Source: JAZDOH01 sp043798815 (GTDB lineage Bacteria; Patescibacteriota; Gracilibacteria; UM-FILTER-43-11). Taken from it: 18,686 nt of DNA. The DNA lies in contig JAZDOH010000098.1 of assembly GCA_043798815.1 (NCBI GenBank), positions 1 through 18,686 on the forward strand, given 5' to 3'. The notes under the pieces are model-generated. The model had not been told where the DNA came from. It was given only the letters and a program-made list of their open reading frames with translations, and did not search any database. Position numbers and translations under genes: made by a program. This document shows, piece by piece, positions 14,583 to 18,686 of the stretch (positions are counted from its first letter, which is position 1; every line of letters begins with the position of its first letter).

Positions 14583-16325
14583 ATGGATCACCTTCAGGAG
14601 ATCAAATCCAGGCTCTCAATCGAAGAGCTCGTGAGCTCTTATGTTCCGCTGAAACGAGCGGGAAAGAATTTAAAAGGTCTTTGCCCGTTCCACGCGGAAA
14701 AAACACCGAGTTTCATCGTGAGCCCCGACAAAGAAATCGCCTATTGTTTCGGCTGCAACAAGGGCGGAGATATCTTTAAATTCACGCAGCTCATGGAGAA
14801 TTGTGATTTTGGCGAAGTGGTGAAAATGCTGGCGGAAAGAACCGGCGTTAAACTGCCGCGCTCCATTCCTCAAAACCAAAACAAACGGATGGAATTGCTG
14901 GAAATTCATCAGGAGGCGATGCGATTTTTTCAGCATCAGCTGACCGAACATCCCAAAGCCAAAGAGTATTTTCTCAGGCGCGGGCTGAGCGAGGCGACAC
15001 TGGAAAAATTCCATTTGGGGTATGCGCCCGATTCTTTTACGGCGCTCAAAGACCATTTGCTCAAAAAAGGATATTTGGAGACAGCTCTGATTGAATCGGG
15101 ACTATTGATTCAGCGTTCTATGGCCGACAAAAGCAGTTACGACCGGTTTCGGAACCGCCTGATGTTTCCTTTGTTCGACCATCAAGGCAATCCGGTGGGA
15201 TTTGGGGGACGGGCCATGGATGGCGGCGAGCCGAAATACCTGAATTCCCCCGAAACCCTGATCTACCAAAAAAGCCTGTTGCTTTACGGTCTCAACTTCG
15301 CCAAAGACGCCATTAAAAAGGAAGATCGGGCGATCATGGTGGAAGGTTACATGGACGCGATCGCGGCCCACCAGGCCGGCACGGCGAATTTGGTGGCCAC
15401 TTCGGGCACGGCGCTCACCCCGCAACAACTCAAATTGCTCAAGCGCTACACTCCTCGGGTGGCTTTCGCGTTTGACCGTGATGTCGCCGGCCAGCTGGCA
15501 ACCCTGCGCGCCATTGAACTCGCTCAAATCCAGGAATTTGATATTGGAATCATTGAAGTTCCCGAAGGCAAAGATCCGGACGAATGCATCCAAAAAAACC
15601 CTGAAGCCTGGTTTAAAACGGCCGCGGAACCCGTGCCGGCCATGGATTTTTACTTCAATTATGCCCGCCGCCAGTTCGACCCGGCCACCTTGCCCGGCAA
15701 AAAAGGAATGTTGGGGCTTTTGCTTCCGCTCATCAAGCAATATTCGAGCGAAATGGAGCAGGGCGTGTATTTGGATCGGTTGTCACTGGAACTGAAAACG
15801 GACACCAAATTGCTCTGGAATGATCTTAAAAAAACCAAAACCGCTCCCACTTTTTTGGGGCCGTCACCGGTTGAATCCCCTCTGCCCGATAAAAAAATAT
15901 TTGGCCGCGAAGCTTATTTGCTCGGTTTTATCTTTCAATTTCCACACTTTTATTCGATCGTGCATGAGGGCCTAATCGACAACATTCCATTTGACTCTGA
16001 AACCCGAGCCTTTTACAATGTCTGCAAAGCTGTGTATGAGCAGGAAGGGGGTTTGAAGGTGGACGAGATTAAAAACCGGCTGGAGCCGGAAGCGTCCGAA
16101 GCCCTCGAAATCTTCCGATTGCTCGTCGAAGAACATTATCCTGACTTTTCGGAAGAGGCGGCGGAACGTGAGATCCGCAATCTCATCCGAAGCGTCAATC
16201 GCGCCAATCTCTACAAAGCCCAAAAGGAAGTGGAATTCAAAATCCGGGGCTCAAAAGAAACGGATGACCGGAATTTGCTCCTGAACGAATACAATGAAAT
16301 TCTGAAATTGAGTTCTAAATTATAA
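14583..16325 (+). CDS. dnaG: DNA primase DnaG
   Basis: Synthesises RNA primers for DNA replication in partnership with the replicative helicase. The N-terminal zinc-binding domain shows LCPFHAEKTPSF and IAYCFGCNKGGD with ligands C34, H37, C55 and C58. The RNA-polymerase domain follows, with YDRFRNRLMFP and GFGGRAMDGGEPKYLNSPET at about 186-224, and a TOPRIM core with E254 in IMVEGYMDAI, SGTALT (274-279), and D298/D300 in FAFDRDVAGQ. KDPDECI (330-336) is the usual motif after it. Residues about 430-580 form the variable helicase-binding C-terminus. Length of 580 aa is normal. It begins 3 nt after ruvB and precedes rpoD by 18 nt, a dnaG-rpoD order shared with the classical macromolecular-synthesis operon; rpsU, present in E. 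coli, is missing. The leader is pyrimidine-rich with no Shine-Dalgarno. Confidence 0.97.
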   Translation: MDHLQEIKSRLSIEELVSSYVPLKRAGKNLKGLCPFHAEKTPSFIVSPDKEIAYCFGCNKGGDIFKFTQLMENCDFGEVVKMLAERTGVKLPRSIPQNQNKRMELLEIHQEAMRFFQHQLTEHPKAKEYFLRRGLSEATLEKFHLGYAPDSFTALKDHLLKKGYLETALIESGLLIQRSMADKSSYDRFRNRLMFPLFDHQGNPVGFGGRAMDGGEPKYLNSPETLIYQKSLLLYGLNFAKDAIKKEDRAIMVEGYMDAIAAHQAGTANLVATSGTALTPQQLKLLKRYTPRVAFAFDRDVAGQLATLRAIELAQIQEFDIGIIEVPEGKDPDECIQKNPEAWFKTAAEPVPAMDFYFNYARRQFDPATLPGKKGMLGLLLPLIKQYSSEMEQGVYLDRLSLELKTDTKLLWNDLKKTKTAPTFLGPSPVESPLPDKKIFGREAYLLGFIFQFPHFYSIVHEGLIDNIPFDSETRAFYNVCKAVYEQEGGLKVDEIKNRLEPEASEALEIFRLLVEEHYPDFSEEAAEREIRNLIRSVNRANLYKAQKEVEFKIRGSKETDDRNLLLNEYNEILKLSSKL

Positions 16326-16343
16326 ACCCCTTTTGCAACTATT
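16326..16343 (+). promoter_or_regulatory. Pyrimidine tract in the rpoD leader
   Basis: The 18-nt dnaG-rpoD gap begins ACCCCTTTT directly after the dnaG stop and has no purine-rich Shine-Dalgarno. A nearly identical CCCCTTTTTT tract follows the rpoD stop before greA (17580-17589). The recurrence suggests a translation signal, for example for protein S1, but two copies are weak support. Confidence 0.25.
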
Positions 16344-17579
16344 ATGGCCAAAAAGATTCAGAAAAAATTCATCGCTCAGCCCGATGAGGCCACGCTGGCC
16401 AAATATCCCAAGGCCATTCGCGACCTGATTCAAAAAGGCCGTGAGCAGCGTTTTGTGACGCATCAGGAGCTCCTCAAAGCCATGCCGGAAATTGAGGATA
16501 ACGTGATTTTGCTCGATGAGATTTACACATTGTTCATGGAACTTGGGATTGAGGTGATTGACGTGAAACAAGACCTGATTTGGGGCAAGCAAGCAAAAAA
16601 GGGAGGCGGAGCTGGCGGCGAAGAAGATGAATTCGATCTTTCGGACATCGATGAATATCTGGAAGAAGAGGAAGACGGAGAAAAAGAAGCTGAAAAAGAG
16701 GAAGAAGAGGAAGAGGTTCCGGAAGTGGTGAAACATCAGACCAATCTCAAAGAAATCGCGAACGACTCCGTGCGCATGTATTTGAGTGAAATCGGGCGGG
16801 TGGAATTGCTCACTGGAGATGAGGAAATCAGGTTGGCTAAACGCATTGCCCGCGGGGATCCCGTGGCCAAGCAGAAGCTGGCGGAAGCAAACTTGAGGTT
16901 GGTGGTTTCCATCGCCAAAAAATATATCGGCCGCGGCCTGTCGTTTCTCGATTTGATTCAGGAGGGAAATATCGGGTTGTTCCGCGCGGTGGAAAAATTC
17001 GACCCCAAACGCGGATTCAAGTTTTCCACTTACGCCACCTGGTGGATCCGGCAAGCCATCACCCGCGCCATCGCGGATCAGGCACGCACCATCCGAATTC
17101 CCGTTCACATGGTGGAAACGATCAATAAGCTTACCCACACTCAGCGACGGTTGCTGCAGGAATTGGGTCGCGAACCCACCGTGGAAGAATTGGCGTCAGA
17201 AATGGATCTGGATGTTAAAAAGGTTCGCCACATTCTCAAAATTTCTCAGGACATTATCTCCCTCGAAGCGCCGGTGGGCGCCGAGGAGGATAGTAAGTTG
17301 GGGGATTTCATTGAAGATGATGAAGCGATTTCCCCTGCGGACGCTACCGGCCGCCAGATCATGAAGGAGAACATCCGCCACATGCTCCAATACCTCACGC
17401 CCCGGGAACAAAAGATCATCCGCATGCGCTTTGGCCTGGATGACGGCATCGGCCACACGCTCGAAGAAGTGGGCAAGGAGTTTGGCGTCACCCGCGAACG
17501 CATCCGCCAAATTGAGGCAAAAATCCTCCAAAAACTTCGCGATCACCCAACCAGCGTTAAGATCAAAGAATATTTATAA
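16344..17579 (+). CDS. rpoD: Primary sigma factor RpoD (sigma70 family)
   Basis: The housekeeping sigma factor that directs RNA polymerase to -35/-10 promoters such as those proposed here. Region 1.1 is present (residues about 18-80, IRDLIQKGREQRFVTHQEL), followed by a strongly acidic low-complexity linker at 93-125. Region 1.2 begins at DSVRMYLSEIGRVELLT (141-157). Regions 2.1-2.4 are near-identical to consensus: LRLVVSIAKKY (184-194), GLSFLDLIQEGNIGL (198-212), FKFSTYATWWIRQAI (225-239). Region 3 begins RTIRIPVHMVETINKL, and region 4.2 ends the protein with TLEEVGKEFGVTRERIRQIEAKILQKLR (372-399). At 411 aa it lacks the large non-conserved insertion of the E. coli protein. It is 18 nt after dnaG and 13 nt before greA, so these are likely one transcript. 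Confidence 0.97.
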   Translation: MAKKIQKKFIAQPDEATLAKYPKAIRDLIQKGREQRFVTHQELLKAMPEIEDNVILLDEIYTLFMELGIEVIDVKQDLIWGKQAKKGGGAGGEEDEFDLSDIDEYLEEEEDGEKEAEKEEEEEEVPEVVKHQTNLKEIANDSVRMYLSEIGRVELLTGDEEIRLAKRIARGDPVAKQKLAEANLRLVVSIAKKYIGRGLSFLDLIQEGNIGLFRAVEKFDPKRGFKFSTYATWWIRQAITRAIADQARTIRIPVHMVETINKLTHTQRRLLQELGREPTVEELASEMDLDVKKVRHILKISQDIISLEAPVGAEEDSKLGDFIEDDEAISPADATGRQIMKENIRHMLQYLTPREQKIIRMRFGLDDGIGHTLEEVGKEFGVTRERIRQIEAKILQKLRDHPTSVKIKEYL

Positions 17580-17592
17580 CCCCTTTTTTCCC
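17580..17592 (+). promoter_or_regulatory. Pyrimidine tract in the greA leader
   Basis: The 13 nt between the rpoD stop and the greA ATG are entirely pyrimidines (CCCCTTTTTTCCC), matching the tract before rpoD. There is no Shine-Dalgarno. Function is not shown by the sequence. Confidence 0.25.
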
Positions 17593-18087
17593 ATGACCAA
17601 CCCAATCAATGATGAGAAGGCTGTTTTGCTCACCAAACCTGGCCTGCAAAAGATCAAAGACGAGCTAAAAACCTGTAAGGAAATCCGCCGCAAGGAAGTG
17701 GCGGCTCGTCTTAAAGAAGCCATCGCGTATGGTGATCTTTCCGAAAATTCCGAATACGAGGAAGCCAAAAACGAACAGGCATTCGTGGAAGGACGAATTC
17801 TGGAACTCGAAAAAATGGTCGAAAACGCCAAAATCATTCATGAGGAAGAAAAAGGCGGCCAAGACACCGTTCAAATCGGCACCACCGTGACCGTGCAGAA
17901 CATGACGGAGGAAGATGAACCGGAAACCTACACAATCGTGGGTTCTACTGAAGCCGACCCCACCGAGCACAAAATCTCTAACGAATCCCCCATCGGTTCG
18001 GCTCTCATCGGAAAAGCCAAAGGAGAGATGATCAAGGTGAAAGTGCCCGCCGGGCTGTACGAGTACAAAGTTCTCAAGATCAAATAA
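17593..18087 (+). CDS. greA: Transcription elongation factor GreA
   Basis: Binds the secondary channel of RNA polymerase and stimulates cleavage of backtracked RNA so that stalled complexes can resume. The N-terminal coiled coil (about 14-80) carries the tip motif YGDLSENSEYEEAKNEQ, with D48 and E51 as the acidic residues that position metal in the active site. The C-terminal FKBP-like domain shows QIGTTVTVQNM, TYTIVGSTEADP, ISNESPIGSALIGKAKGE and a final VPAGLYEYKVLKI. Length of 164 aa is typical. The frame is open back to 17431 inside rpoD, but that would add 54 unrelated residues; the ATG at 17593, 13 nt after rpoD, starts where the family starts. The M20 peptidase follows after 6 nt. Confidence 0.97.
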   Translation: MTNPINDEKAVLLTKPGLQKIKDELKTCKEIRRKEVAARLKEAIAYGDLSENSEYEEAKNEQAFVEGRILELEKMVENAKIIHEEEKGGQDTVQIGTTVTVQNMTEEDEPETYTIVGSTEADPTEHKISNESPIGSALIGKAKGEMIKVKVPAGLYEYKVLKIK

Positions 18088-18093
18088 GATTCA

Positions 18094-18686
18094 ATGCAAT
18101 CGCATTTGAGTGTGATCACCGCCGACCTCGTCCGCTTCAAATCCTTTGACGCGCCTACCCATCGGAATGAAATTAAACGTGTCATGATGTATGTTGAAAA
18201 AAGGTTCCGTAAACTTCCCGGGGTTTTTGTGAAAAAAATGACAGCTGGGTGCAATCCAGTGCTGATGATTACTTTTAAACCGCGGCATCAGCGGCCATTG
18301 ATTCTGCTGCATGGACATTTGGATGTGGTGCCGGCCGAAGAGCAACAATTCATTCCAAAAAAACGAGGAAATCGGCTGTATGGGCGTGGAGCAATGGACA
18401 TGAAAAGCGGATGCGCTGTCATGATCGCCCTGATTGAGTACTTCGCCAGGCAATCTGAACGGCCGGATGTTGGCTTTGTGTTTGTGGGAGATGAAGAAAC
18501 CTCTGGCAAAAGCACGAAGCTGATTTTGAAAAAAGGATACCGCCCTCAGCTCTTCATTACCGTGGAGCCAACCGACCTTAATTTGATCACAGAAACCAAG
18601 GGGGTTCTTTGGATGGAAGGTGCGATCAAAGGAAAGGCGACGCACGGGTCCATGCCATGGCTGGGAAAAAATCCCATTGAACTTTT
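18094..18686 (+). CDS. M20-family metallopeptidase (ArgE/DapE/CPG2-like), C-terminus beyond window
   Basis: The start of a zinc-dependent amidohydrolase/peptidase of the M20 family, which removes acyl groups or amino acids from small substrates. From ATG 18094, 197 residues are visible before the window ends. Motifs in order: LLHGHLDVVP (71-80) with zinc ligand H75 and D77; YGRGAMDMKSG (96-106) with bridging D102; VGDEETSG (131-138) with catalytic E134 and ligand E135; EPTD (158-161) supplying the next acidic ligand; TKGVLWMEGAIKGKATHGS (168-186), the start of the lid domain with its conserved H184. The substrate (acetylornithine, succinyl-diaminopimelate, a dipeptide or other) cannot be told from this part. 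It starts 6 nt after greA and is probably the last or next member of the same transcript. Confidence 0.93.
   Translation, partial: MQSHLSVITADLVRFKSFDAPTHRNEIKRVMMYVEKRFRKLPGVFVKKMTAGCNPVLMITFKPRHQRPLILLHGHLDVVPAEEQQFIPKKRGNRLYGRGAMDMKSGCAVMIALIEYFARQSERPDVGFVFVGDEETSGKSTKLILKKGYRPQLFITVEPTDLNLITETKGVLWMEGAIKGKATHGSMPWLGKNPIEL

Noticed and set aside
14623..14640. 8-bp perfect inverted repeat with a 2-nt centre near the dnaG start
   Set aside because: It encodes ordinary residues of the conserved N-terminal helix, and an 18-bp palindrome of this kind is expected about once by chance in a window of this size.
17431..17592. Long upstream extension of greA inside rpoD
   Set aside because: The 54 added residues are rpoD read in another frame; GreA homology begins at the ATG at 17593.
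1..18686. Alternative genetic code with TGA as glycine (Gracilibacteria type)
   Set aside because: All genes read through without TGA codons and the 9019 gene uses TGA as its stop.
1..18686. Rho-independent terminators, tRNA genes and CRISPR arrays
   Set aside because: I looked at the gene ends and gaps and found no GC-rich hairpin with a T-run, no cloverleaf and no spaced repeat array; the gaps are all under about 110 bases.

Overview
The window is a gene-dense bacterial chromosome fragment of mid GC content, read with the standard bacterial code: TGA ends the gene at 9019 and no gene needs TGA read through. It holds fifteen protein genes, two of them cut by the window ends, and no RNA gene, CRISPR array, insertion sequence or phage gene that I can see. 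The organism is uncertain. None of the fourteen gene starts has a Shine-Dalgarno sequence, the leaders predicted from promoters are very short, and housekeeping genes sit among many unfamiliar proteins. I would guess an uncultured lineage, perhaps Patescibacteria of the Peregrinibacteria type, but this is an impression from gene style and not a demonstrated placement.

Layout. 2-3358 (+): a CHASE2 adenylate/guanylate cyclase missing its N-terminus, a gluzincin-like metallopeptidase and a divergent guanylate-kinase-like protein, closely packed. 4897-3204 (-): a single-domain cyclic-nucleotide-binding protein, a DUF3307 membrane protein and an AbiEii/MNT-like nucleotidyltransferase whose end overlaps the kinase gene tail to tail. 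5007-7901 (+): uvrA, divergent from that operon. 7985-9016 (+): a one-chain regulator made of a winged helix, a GHKL ATPase and a DUF4325 (STAS-like) domain, preceded by phased direct repeats lying on its promoter. 13463-9019 (-): a 600-residue protein of unknown function, a membrane-bound HAMP/SpoIIE-type phosphatase and a twin-arginine-type zinc metallopeptidase; this operon converges on the regulator with a 2-bp gap. 13551-18686 (+): ruvB, dnaG, rpoD, greA and the start of an M20 peptidase, a macromolecular-synthesis cluster.

How the genes may work together. Two signalling themes are visible. A cyclase capable of making cyclic nucleotide lies near a stand-alone cyclic-nucleotide receptor domain. 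A SpoIIE-type phosphatase faces a DNA-binding protein that carries both an anti-sigma-kinase-like ATPase and a STAS-like domain, the parts normally split among several proteins in a partner-switching pathway. That these parts form circuits is inference from proximity. The repair and replication genes (uvrA, ruvB, dnaG) and transcription genes (rpoD, greA) look like intact, ordinary housekeeping genes.
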